DNA of 32,377 bases from Prevotella sp. GTDB taxonomy: Bacteria > Bacteroidota > Bacteroidia > Bacteroidales > Bacteroidaceae. The position numbers and the translations under genes are program-made. The stretch lies in assembly GCA_022511045.1 (NCBI GenBank), contig JAFLSF010000025.1, positions 1 to 32,377 on the forward strand, in the 5' to 3' direction. The notes beneath the pieces were generated by a model. The model did no database searches and was not told where the DNA came from. It worked only from the letters and a program-made list of their open reading frames with translations. Shown here piece after piece: positions 9,077-15,773 of the stretch. Each line of letters begins with the position of its first letter. Within the stretch, counting starts at the first letter, position 1.

Positions 9077-10099
9077 ATGAAACGTTACTGTTTAATTCTC
9101 CTGTCATTATTTGGTTTCTTGACAACCAATGTTGCTAACCCTTATGACAACCCCGACACACTGGTAGTTGCCCGTGACGGTAGTGGTCAGTTCCGCAACA
9201 TCAGCGATGCCATAGAGGTGTGCCGCGCGTTCATGGACTACCATAAAGTAATATATATTAAGAAAGGTACGTATAAGGAGAAAATCATTATCCCCCAGTG
9301 GCTGACGAATATAGAACTATGTGGCGAAGACCGCGACCAGACAATCTTGACATGGGATGACCACGCCAATATTCCTGTAGCTATGGCACTCGACTCTTGG
9401 CCCGTTGATATAGCACAGGCTATACGCCCTAAGGACGGACGTACCATGATTGGCACTTTCCGCACGTTCACCTTGAAAATTCAAGGAAGCCGCATCACAT
9501 TAAAGAATCTGACAATTGAAAACAATGCTCCACGATTGGGACAGGCAGTAGCCCTACAGGCTGACGGCGATATGCTTACGTTCCTAAATTGCCGTTTCTT
9601 AGGCAATCAAGATACCATTTACACGAGTAATGCCCATTGCCGCCAATACTTCAAAGACTGCTATATCGAGGGTACCACCGACTTTATCTTTGGCCCGTCA
9701 ACGGCGTGGTTTGAGAACTGCGATATTTTCTGCAAGCACGACTCTTACATTACCGCCGCCTCCACTCCACAAGATGCACCGTATGGCTATGTTTTCAACA
9801 ACTGCCATATCCGTTGTGCCGAAGGCGTCAATCAAGTCTATCTGGGTCGTCCCTGGCGTGACTATGGTTATACGTTGTTCATGAATTGCGAGTTGCCCCG
9901 TCAGATACGCCCCGAGGGTTGGCATCCCTGGCAGAAACAACGAGAGAACACTGCCCGCTATATGGAGTACAACAATCATGGCGAGGGAGCTGCTACCGCA
10001 GGACGTGTCGGCTGGAGTCACCAGTTGACGAAAAAAGAGGCGCAAAAAATAACACTGAATGAAGTATTCAGTGTGCATAATACATGGCTCCCAGAGTAA
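9077..10099 (+). CDS. Pectinesterase (carbohydrate esterase family 8)
   Basis: It removes methyl esters from homogalacturonan, exposing galacturonate. Family motifs are complete: GTYKEKI, GQAVALQADGD (Q156), GNQDTIY (Q178 and general acid/base D179), TDFIFG (nucleophile D202) and YLGRPW (R258), all numbered from the start chosen here. I chose the ATG at 9077 because it begins a clean signal peptide (MKRYCLILLSLFGFLTTNVA); the ATG at 9050 would add nine polar residues. The protein is then 340 residues and exported. It is unusual that it directly follows rel without a visible promoter. No polygalacturonase or SusCD pair is in the window. Confidence 0.93.
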   Translation: MKRYCLILLSLFGFLTTNVANPYDNPDTLVVARDGSGQFRNISDAIEVCRAFMDYHKVIYIKKGTYKEKIIIPQWLTNIELCGEDRDQTILTWDDHANIPVAMALDSWPVDIAQAIRPKDGRTMIGTFRTFTLKIQGSRITLKNLTIENNAPRLGQAVALQADGDMLTFLNCRFLGNQDTIYTSNAHCRQYFKDCYIEGTTDFIFGPSTAWFENCDIFCKHDSYITAASTPQDAPYGYVFNNCHIRCAEGVNQVYLGRPWRDYGYTLFMNCELPRQIRPEGWHPWQKQRENTARYMEYNNHGEGAATAGRVGWSHQLTKKEAQKITLNEVFSVHNTWLPE

Positions 10100-10105
10100 T
10101 CCCCG

Positions 10106-10456
10106 TTATTCCAAATAATCCAGTTGCTTCTTTAGAGCCTGCAAATCATTGCGGACTCCTATCAGCCGCGTCAGCACTTCCGCCTTACGGTCTGCACCGT
10201 CGCGATTGCTGTTGATAATCTTCTTCGCAGCAGCTAACTTAAAGCCGCGCACCTTCACCAAGCTGTGAATAAGCCGAATCTGCTCAATATCTTTCTCCTG
10301 ATATTGGCGTATTTTGGCAGGGCCACTGGTCTTTGGCTTCAGATAAGGGAACTCCTGCTCCCAGTAGCGCAGGGTACTCTCGTTCACGCCAAACATCTCG
10401 GCCACCTCCTTGATGGAGTAGTATAGCTTCAAGTTCTTATTATGATTCAATGCCAT
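10106..10456 (-). CDS. MerR-family transcriptional regulator
   Basis: The 116-residue protein has an N-terminal winged HTH, with YYSIKEVAEMFGVNESTLRYW at about residues 12-32, and a MerR-type second helix pair (IEQIRLIHSLVKVRGFKLAAA). It ends in a short coiled-coil-like dimerisation helix (VRNDLQALKKQLDYLE). There is no C-terminal ligand domain. An open frame runs to 10510, but the extra 18 codons overlap the promoter (TAACTTTG at 10480-10487), so I start at 10456. The gene ends 6 bp from the end of the convergent pectinesterase gene. Its promoter spacer holds a dyad (see 10497-10511), suggesting self-regulation in the MerR manner; this is inference. Confidence 0.88.
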   Translation of the reverse strand: MALNHNKNLKLYYSIKEVAEMFGVNESTLRYWEQEFPYLKPKTSGPAKIRQYQEKDIEQIRLIHSLVKVRGFKLAAAKKIINSNRDGADRKAEVLTRLIGVRNDLQALKKQLDYLE

Positions 10457-10477
10457 GCCTAATAAAACTTTTCCGCA

Positions 10478-10530
10478 GACAAAGTTACGCACTTTATTTG
10501 GAATTACCAAAGAAAGAAGCGAAAAAGTTA
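10478..10530 (-). repeat. Inverted repeat, left arm with outward promoter
   Basis: About 53 bp match the reverse complement of 10768-10819, with a 25-bp identical core (10491-10515 against 10782-10806) and scattered differences outside it. The arm contains the promoter of the MerR-like gene, pointing left, away from the enclosed DNA. Confidence 0.8.
10480..10511 (-). promoter_or_regulatory. Promoter of the MerR-like gene with dyad in spacer
   Basis: On the minus strand TTTG (10511-10508), 20 bp of spacer and TAACTTTG (10487-10480) match the Bacteroidetes TTTG-N19-21-TAnnTTTG promoter closely. The spacer start carries the dyad TTTGG-N5-CCAAA (10497-10511). MerR-family proteins typically bind dyads inside long promoter spacers. 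The whole promoter is repeated in inverted orientation at 10786-10817. Confidence 0.7.
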
Positions 10531-10573
10531 CACAAAGACGGCGAGCCTAAGGCTCACTACCTGCATGCCTATT

Positions 10574-10672
10574 GTATACGGTTTGTATTTCAGGAGTATA
10601 CACTTTGTATACGCCGTGTATACAAGTTGTATATCAGGAGTATACAAGTTGTATTCCAGGCGTATACAACTT
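10574..10672. repeat. 11-bp-phased GTATAC tandem array
   Basis: Nine units begin at 10574, 10585, 10596, 10607, 10618, 10629, 10640, 10651 and 10662, exactly 11 bp apart. Six start with the palindrome GTATAC and three with a one-base variant (GTATTT, GTATAT, GTATTC). The 5-bp tails alternate in part between AAGTT/ACTTT types and CAGGA/CAGGC types, giving a 22-bp higher-order pattern. It lies in a 720-bp gene-free region inside the inverted repeat. A shorter array with the same register is at 32085-32139. Confidence 0.9.
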
Positions 10673-10767
10673 GTGAAGAGTATGCTCGTCAGCATAGAGG
10701 CGGTATCTCGGTTGTCGTATGAACCCTGCACAACAACCCTCTGAAAGCTGAAGATGGTGTAAAACAC

Positions 10768-10819
10768 AAACTTTTCGGCTTTTTCTTTGGTAATTCCAAA
10801 TAAAGTTCGTAATTTTGCC
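10768..10819 (+). repeat. Inverted repeat, right arm with outward promoter
   Basis: This is the partner of 10478-10530. It contains TTTG (10786-10789), a 20-bp spacer and TAATTTTG (10810-10817), so it should promote transcription rightward, away from the enclosed DNA. The dyad TTTGG-N5-CCAAA (10786-10800) is retained. Confidence 0.8.
10786..10817 (+). promoter_or_regulatory. Strong predicted promoter reading toward the 11176 gene
   Basis: TTTG-N20-TAATTTTG is a near-ideal Bacteroidetes promoter. Transcription should begin near 10822, about 350 bp before the next convincing gene at 11176. The 62-codon frame at 10787-10975 starts inside the promoter and is not credible as its product. The transcript would therefore be a long leader or an RNA gene. 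Confidence 0.6.
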
Positions 10820-11175
10820 TCTGACTTTTGGCCTTTAGCGGCCATTTGCCATTGGAGTTTGCACGCTTTGTGTCCTTTTGAGGGGCTGCGAGCGGCAAGG
10901 GTCGGCGGACTTGATGCTCCTGACTTATTGAAATCACTGAAGCGTTGTGCTTCGATCTTGTACTCTGAAACCTGAGAAATTTCAAGTATAGGCAAGACGA
11001 GGATGACAGCGGTTCACGCGTTCAGCGTGGGCTGATTGTACCTATATCTTCTTATACAGGTTTTCTCAGGACCCCAGAGTAGAGATGTGGAGCGTATCGG
11101 TTCCATGCTTTTGGCGTGTACATATTATAACTAACATTATAACTTTATTTACAAACAAATTAAAACTAATAAACT
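10820..11175 (+). other. Gene-free stretch, possible structured leader
   Basis: No convincing protein gene is present. CCTGAGAAA at 10971-10979 can pair with TTTCTCAGG at 11062-11070. Inside that loop, CACGC (11015-11019) pairs with GCGTG (11025-11029). A further small stem is possible between AGCGT (11091-11095) and ATGCT (11105-11109). The last 60 bases are AT-rich, as is common before Bacteroidetes start codons. It could be a structured 5' leader or a small RNA; the evidence is pairing by eye only. Confidence 0.35.
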
Positions 11176-13065
11176 ATGAGAAAGATTTTATCTTTATTGA
11201 CGCTGCTATTATGCGTGTGTAGTGGGACGTGGGCACAAACCACTGAGGACATTCTTTTATATGGAAGTAGTGTAGCCCCAATTCTACCAGTAAAACAAGG
11301 TGATGTAACGATTTCTGGTGTCAATACAGCTTCAAAAAATGGCTCTAATCAAGGTTCAGAAATTGGTATTCCAAGTACTAAAATTTATATGGTCAGTCTA
11401 AGTAGTAATGGTATGCTTACAATTGACGTTGGCGAGGAAAATACAATCTCAAGCATTATATTATATGTAGGTCTTAATACTTCCGGTTCTGCAGTAAAAC
11501 AGTTCGGTCATGGCGGATTTAGCACAGACAATAGCCAATGGAGTGAAATTACTGCTTTGAGTGCAGCTGGATATGATTACGGTTCTAAGATAGAAATAAC
11601 ACCTACAGCAAAAGAGTACCGTTATTATTCATTTGGACGTGGAAACTTAGGAAATACTAAACCTACCTCAAATAGTGAATGTCGTGTATTCCAGATTTCT
11701 GTTACAATTGTTCCCATTGGTTCCAACATCTCTGCTTCTGATGCGACTATCACCGCAACAGAAAGTGGCGTTGAGGTAACTGAAGACATTGCCGTTACAG
11801 GTAGTATGTTGGAAGGTAAAACTTTGACTGCCACACTGAGCCCAGCAGTTGAGGGGCTGACTGTAACATTAGCAAACAATACTATTGTTGAAGGCGCAAT
11901 TGAAACAACAGCTACTTTACATTATAATGCAACGGAAAACGCAAGCGGTATGACAACGCTAACTTTGTCTGACGGCACTACCTACAAGAATGTGACTGTC
12001 ACATACAAGGCAAAATTCACTGAATATTCCGAACTCCAAACAATCAGTGATGCTACCACTTGGGATTTCAGTAAAGGCATATCAGGCAGTAAACAATTCA
12101 CATCAGAGGAGGAGAAAAACACGGAGTATGTGTATGCAGATATTGAAGGGCTGACTTTCACTAAAGAATTTAACGCAGAGGCCCTTGCATTTAAGGGAGA
12201 ATATCCCCTCAGAGAGGGAAAAACCTTTGCCCAGAATGGTGTGCTTCGCTTCAACACCGCTGTGCCTGGAACTATCAAAGTGAAGTTCTCTGATACGGGA
12301 AGCAGTGCAAGTAATACAGCTGTTAAGCGCTATCTGGTAGTAAACGAACAGCAAACAGAATACTGGACATCTCGTGAAAATAATGGCGATGAGCCCTATG
12401 AGGCTAAATTAGATGTTGTAACAGACGAAATTGAGGTATCAGCAGGTGACGTAACTATTAAAGGGACATCGGCTATCACTGTCAGTTACATTATCTTTAC
12501 ACCCTCTGCTACTTATCTTCCCGAAACGACAATTGTCAGCTCTACGGGTTATGCTTCGTTCAGCAGCAACAAGGCACTTGACTTTACAGGCTCTGGTCTT
12601 GCTGCATACGTCATCTCAGAGATTACGGAGGAATCTGCAACGCTGACACAGGTTACAAAAGTTCCCGCAGAAACAGGTCTTATTCTGCTTGGCGAACAAA
12701 ACAAGACTTATACTGTTAATATTCTCGCAAGTAATGAAGCAACAGATGACTTTGATAACTTGTTGGAGGCTGTACTTGAGAACACGCCCGTAGAAAAGGA
12801 TGCTGCCTATGTTGTCTATGAAGGTGAGCTACATCCATTTGCAGGTGGAATTATCTCTGCTGGAAAGGCTTATCTGCCTAAGGATGCAGTACCTTCCAAT
12901 GCCCGTGCCTTAAGCTTCACTTTTGGTGAGACGACAGGCATTAACACTATACAGACAAACAACGAGGCCAAGAACAACGTGTTCTACAACCTTGCAGGTC
13001 AGCGTATTGCTCAGCCTACAAAGGGCCTGTATATCGTAAACGGCAAAAAGGTCGTGATTAAATAA
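11176..13065 (+). CDS. Secreted surface protein with T9SS-like C-terminal motif
   Basis: The 629-residue protein has a signal peptide (MRKILSLLTLLLCVCSGTWA) and a Thr/Ser-rich, beta-strand-like body without an enzyme motif I recognise. The middle (about 190-270, SDATITATESGVEVTEDIAV onward) resembles an Ig-like or DUF-type beta sandwich. The C terminus (GINTI...VFYNLAGQRIA...KGLYIVNGKK...IK) is a motif common in Prevotella secreted proteins and resembles a type IX secretion sorting tail. I infer export to the surface or medium; the ligand or substrate is unknown. The gene is rich in low-GC codons compared with neighbours such as parC. A 49-residue peptide gene follows after 44 bp. Confidence 0.85.
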   Translation: MRKILSLLTLLLCVCSGTWAQTTEDILLYGSSVAPILPVKQGDVTISGVNTASKNGSNQGSEIGIPSTKIYMVSLSSNGMLTIDVGEENTISSIILYVGLNTSGSAVKQFGHGGFSTDNSQWSEITALSAAGYDYGSKIEITPTAKEYRYYSFGRGNLGNTKPTSNSECRVFQISVTIVPIGSNISASDATITATESGVEVTEDIAVTGSMLEGKTLTATLSPAVEGLTVTLANNTIVEGAIETTATLHYNATENASGMTTLTLSDGTTYKNVTVTYKAKFTEYSELQTISDATTWDFSKGISGSKQFTSEEEKNTEYVYADIEGLTFTKEFNAEALAFKGEYPLREGKTFAQNGVLRFNTAVPGTIKVKFSDTGSSASNTAVKRYLVVNEQQTEYWTSRENNGDEPYEAKLDVVTDEIEVSAGDVTIKGTSAITVSYIIFTPSATYLPETTIVSSTGYASFSSNKALDFTGSGLAAYVISEITEESATLTQVTKVPAETGLILLGEQNKTYTVNILASNEATDDFDNLLEAVLENTPVEKDAAYVVYEGELHPFAGGIISAGKAYLPKDAVPSNARALSFTFGETTGINTIQTNNEAKNNVFYNLAGQRIAQPTKGLYIVNGKKVVIK

Positions 13066-13109
13066 GTATATTTAAATGGTAACTAATTAAATAACAGGGG
13101 AAACAAGAT

Positions 13110-13259
13110 ATGAAAAAGACATATATCAATCCGCAAATGAAAGTAGTAACAATTGAGTTACAGCAGATGTTAGCAGCCTCCTCTATGGGATTTTCTGACG
13201 ACTACGCACCAAGTGCTCAGTCTCGCGGTTTCGGCGATGACGACGACGATTGGGAATAA
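13110..13259 (+). CDS. Small peptide with acidic C terminus, function unknown
   Basis: ATG to TAA gives 49 residues: it starts MKKTYINPQMKVVTIELQQM, continues LAASSMGFSDDYAPSAQ and ends SRGFGDDDDDWE. It is too short for ordinary ORF cut-offs, but the start follows AGGGGAAAC and the composition is protein-like. As I recall, short Prevotella peptides of the type MKKTYINPxMxVVxI..QxML(A)xS with a variable Gly/Asp-rich tail are frequent and unannotated. The conserved N-terminal half, LAAS junction and variable acidic tail look like a leader plus core, as in exported or processed peptides; this is inference. It lies 44 bp after a secreted protein gene and directly before a hairpin terminator. Confidence 0.7.
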   Translation: MKKTYINPQMKVVTIELQQMLAASSMGFSDDYAPSAQSRGFGDDDDDWE

Positions 13260-13275
13260 TCATTGCTAAAGAAAG

Positions 13276-13320
13276 GGGAGGCGGCTACATAGGTGTGAGT
13301 GGCCTCCCTACTTTTATATT
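13276..13320 (+). terminator. Hairpin after the small peptide gene
   Basis: GGGAGGC (13276-13282) pairs with GCCTCCC (13302-13308), followed by TACTTTTATATTTA. The 19-nt loop is long, so it is a moderate terminator candidate. Confidence 0.5.
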
Positions 13321-13323
13321 TAT

Positions 13324-13352
13324 CTCCCTCTCGCTTAGGGAGGAGAGTTTTT
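13324..13352 (+). terminator. Second small hairpin with T run
   Basis: CTCCCT (13324-13329) pairs with AGGGAG (13337-13342), and five T residues follow at 13348-13352. It may back up the preceding hairpin. Confidence 0.4.
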
Positions 13353-13427
13353 AAAAGGCCACAAAAGCACGGCACCGCGAGGTGCGCAAGGCCATTGTTT
13401 TAAATTAGTAATTAGTAAAAGTTGTTA
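13353..13427 (+). other. Gene-free stretch with GC-rich stem
   Basis: GCACC-GCGA-GGTGC forms a 5-bp stem with a GNRA tetraloop, flanked on both sides by GGCC, which could pair as an outer stem. Together with the strong terminator just downstream this may be part of a small RNA. No coding frame is convincing. Confidence 0.3.
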
Positions 13428-13464
13428 CTCCGCCGTCATTCGTGAGAATGGCGGCGGAGTTTTT
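13428..13464 (+). terminator. Strong rho-independent terminator
   Basis: A 14-bp stem (13428-13441 with 13446-13459) contains one G-T wobble, has a GTGA tetraloop and is followed by five T residues. No gene ends directly before it: the small peptide gene stops 169 bp upstream. Confidence 0.85.
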
Positions 13465-13556
13465 CTGCTCTCGTTTGGTGTTAATAACGCTACGCGCGAC
13501 TACATAATCGGTGGGCAGGTTGTAATATTTTCGCTCTTTACACGTTATAATAAGGT

Positions 13557-14672
13557 ATGCAGTGGACTGACAAGATACGGCAAATAAAGATAATCCTTGT
13601 GGTTGCAGCTATTATCATTGCTGTAGCGTCGCTATTGGTGTCGCATTTCTTGGTACGCGACTTGTCTGTCGAGGAACGTCACCGTATGGAGGTATGGGCA
13701 CAGGCTTTGCATGCTTTGAACGAGGCTGACGAGCAGACCGACCTTTCGCTGGTGCTCAGCGTGATGGAGGGCAACAATACTATTCCTGTCATTGTGGTTA
13801 GCGACGAAGGGGGAATAGATGATTATCGTAATATTGAGGACACAACACGCATTGAGAGATATGCCCAACGGATGATGCAAGCTGGTGACACTATTCGTGT
13901 AGACAGTCAGTTGGTATGCTATGATGAGAGCATCATGCTGAAACGGCTACAAGCTTGGCCGTATGTCCAGTTGGGCATCGTGCTCATTTTTGTTGTGGTT
14001 GCTATCTTTGCCTTGCTTTCTTCCAAGCGCGCAGAACAGAATAAGGTATGGGTTGGACTGTCTAAAGAGACGGCCCATCAGTTGGGAACACCAGTTTCCA
14101 GCCTCATGGCGTGGGTGGAGATGCTGAAAGAACAATATCCGCAGGATGACTTGTTGCCAGAAATGGACAAGGATGTGCGACGTTTGCAGCTTATTGCCGA
14201 CCGCTTTTCTAAAATAGGCTCTTTGCCCGAACCTGTGGAGGCATCAATGAATGAGGTGCTGGATCATGTGGTCGATTATATGGACCGTCGTACCAGTAGC
14301 CAAGTGAAGATGATTTGTCACTTGCCCGAGCATGATGTTAGGGTACGTATGAACGCTTCACTGTTTGAGTGGGTCATTGAGAATCTGTGCAAGAATGCTG
14401 TTGATGCTATGGAGGGGTGCGGTACTATTACGCTGACTCTTTACGACGAGCCGCAGGATATTATCATTGAGGTGCGAGATACAGGCAAGGGAATTCGCAA
14501 GAAAGACCTCGGTAACGTCTTTACTCCGGGCTTTACCACAAAGAAACGAGGATGGGGATTAGGCCTCTCCTTAGCTAAACGTATTGTTGAGGAGTACCAT
14601 AAAGGGCGCATATTCGTCAAACAGTCCGAAGTGGGCAAGGGTACTACCTTCCGCATTGAGATGATGAAATAA
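13557..14672 (+). CDS. Membrane sensor histidine kinase
   Basis: The 371-residue protein has two transmembrane segments (about 11-33 and 136-155) around a roughly 100-residue periplasmic sensor region. The kinase core follows: phospho-acceptor H174 in KETAHQLGTPVSSLMAW, an N box (ENLCKNAVDAM, 275-285), DTGKGI (308-313) and FTPGFTTKKRGWGLGLSLAKRI. All catalytic boxes are present. No response regulator lies beside it, so it is an orphan kinase by position and its partner must be elsewhere. It is preceded by a strong terminator at 13428-13464 and so has its own promoter, which I could not define. It ends at a bidirectional terminator. Confidence 0.92.
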   Translation: MQWTDKIRQIKIILVVAAIIIAVASLLVSHFLVRDLSVEERHRMEVWAQALHALNEADEQTDLSLVLSVMEGNNTIPVIVVSDEGGIDDYRNIEDTTRIERYAQRMMQAGDTIRVDSQLVCYDESIMLKRLQAWPYVQLGIVLIFVVVAIFALLSSKRAEQNKVWVGLSKETAHQLGTPVSSLMAWVEMLKEQYPQDDLLPEMDKDVRRLQLIADRFSKIGSLPEPVEASMNEVLDHVVDYMDRRTSSQVKMICHLPEHDVRVRMNASLFEWVIENLCKNAVDAMEGCGTITLTLYDEPQDIIIEVRDTGKGIRKKDLGNVFTPGFTTKKRGWGLGLSLAKRIVEEYHKGRIFVKQSEVGKGTTFRIEMMK

Positions 14673-14702
14673 CAAATCCCCTTTGCTTAGAGGGGATTTG
14701 TT
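14671..14702. terminator. Bidirectional terminator between convergent genes
   Basis: AACAAATCCCCT (14671-14682) pairs perfectly with AGGGGATTTGTT (14691-14702) over 12 bp with an 8-nt loop. It lies between the stop codons of the histidine kinase (plus) and the epimerase (minus). The stem ends in A/T-rich sequence on both sides. Confidence 0.8.
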
Positions 14703-14705
14703 ATC

Positions 14706-15773
14706 TTAGTCTTTCTGAATATAAAAATCGTGATACCACTCTGCAAAGGCTCGTAGTCCGTCACGCAGTGATGTCGAGGGTTTATAGCCATAGTCGCGCT
14801 CCAGCGCAGAAGTATCGGCATAAGTCACAGGAACATCGCCTGGCTGCATAGGTACCAATCGTTTATGGGCCTCAAAATCATAATCCTCTGGTAACACTTG
14901 GGCACGGATAAGTTCTTGCTGCAGGATGTCTACAAATGTTAGCAGGTTTTCTGGTGAATTATTCCCTATATTATATACTGCGTATGGCGGCAGAGGCAGC
15001 CCATCTTCGCCTTGCTGTTTCTCTGGAGCTCCTTGCATAATGCGAACAACGCCCTCGACGATGTCGTCAACATAGGTAAAGTCGCGCTTGCAATTACCAA
15101 AGTTAAATATTTCGATGGTCTTTCCCTCCCGTAACTTGTTAGTGAAACCGAAATAAGCCATATCAGGACGACCAGCAGGACCATAGACGGTGAAGAAACG
15201 AAGTCCCGTCGAAGGAATGTTATAGAGTTTGGAGTAAGCATGGGCCATCAACTCGTTTGATTTCTTCGTGGCGGCATACAGCGAAACTGGATTATCAACC
15301 TTGTCGTCTGTAGAATATGGCACTTTCTTGTTGGAGCCGTAAACGCTGGACGAGGAGGCATAGACCAAATGCTCAACTGGCCAGTTGCGGCAAGCCTCTA
15401 ATATGTTGTAGAAACCTATTAAGTTTGATTGGATATAGGCATCGGGGTTGGTGATGGAATACCTGACACCTGCTTGGGCTGCCAAATTGACGACAACGGC
15501 TGGCTGATACTCCGCAAAGATATTGTCTATGGTTGTTTTGTCTGCAATATCTCCCTTGATAAATCTCCATACGGTATCTTCTGGCACAGCAGCATCCAAC
15601 TCTCTCAAGCGAAACTCCTTTAGGCGAACATCATAATAGTCATTCATATTGTCAATACCGACAATCGTTGCGCCTTTTACATCCTTGAACAGGCGCTTTA
15701 CCAGATTTGAACCGATAAAACCTGCGGCTCCCGTAACAAATATTACTTTATTGTTTAAATCAATTCTTTCCAT
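14706..15773 (-). CDS. UDP-glucuronate 4-epimerase-like NAD-dependent epimerase
   Basis: This is a 355-residue extended short-chain dehydrogenase. It has TGAAGFIGSNL for NAD binding near residue 14, the NLAAQAGVRYS segment, an SSSSVYG strand and the YAATKK catalytic Tyr-Lys pair. The GRPDMAYFGFTNKL segment is typical of UDP-glucuronate 4-epimerases (CapI/GAE type), which interconvert UDP-glucuronate and UDP-galacturonate. The family is clear; the exact substrate is inferred. Its start overlaps the preceding nucleotidyltransferase gene by 14 bp, so the two are probably translationally coupled. It is the last gene of the four-gene cluster. Confidence 0.9.
   Translation of the reverse strand: MERIDLNNKVIFVTGAAGFIGSNLVKRLFKDVKGATIVGIDNMNDYYDVRLKEFRLRELDAAVPEDTVWRFIKGDIADKTTIDNIFAEYQPAVVVNLAAQAGVRYSITNPDAYIQSNLIGFYNILEACRNWPVEHLVYASSSSVYGSNKKVPYSTDDKVDNPVSLYAATKKSNELMAHAYSKLYNIPSTGLRFFTVYGPAGRPDMAYFGFTNKLREGKTIEIFNFGNCKRDFTYVDDIVEGVVRIMQGAPEKQQGEDGLPLPPYAVYNIGNNSPENLLTFVDILQQELIRAQVLPEDYDFEAHKRLVPMQPGDVPVTYADTSALERDYGYKPSTSLRDGLRAFAEWYHDFYIQKD

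Noticed and set aside
10787..10975. 62-codon plus-strand frame in the gene-free region
   Set aside because: Its ATG lies between the -33 and -7 boxes of a predicted promoter. Its first ten residues come from the inverted-repeat arm.
10528..10995. 155-codon minus-strand frame across the GTATAC array
   Set aside because: It translates the inverted repeat and 11-bp array, with no domain. The 11-bp period does not give a peptide repeat in one frame.
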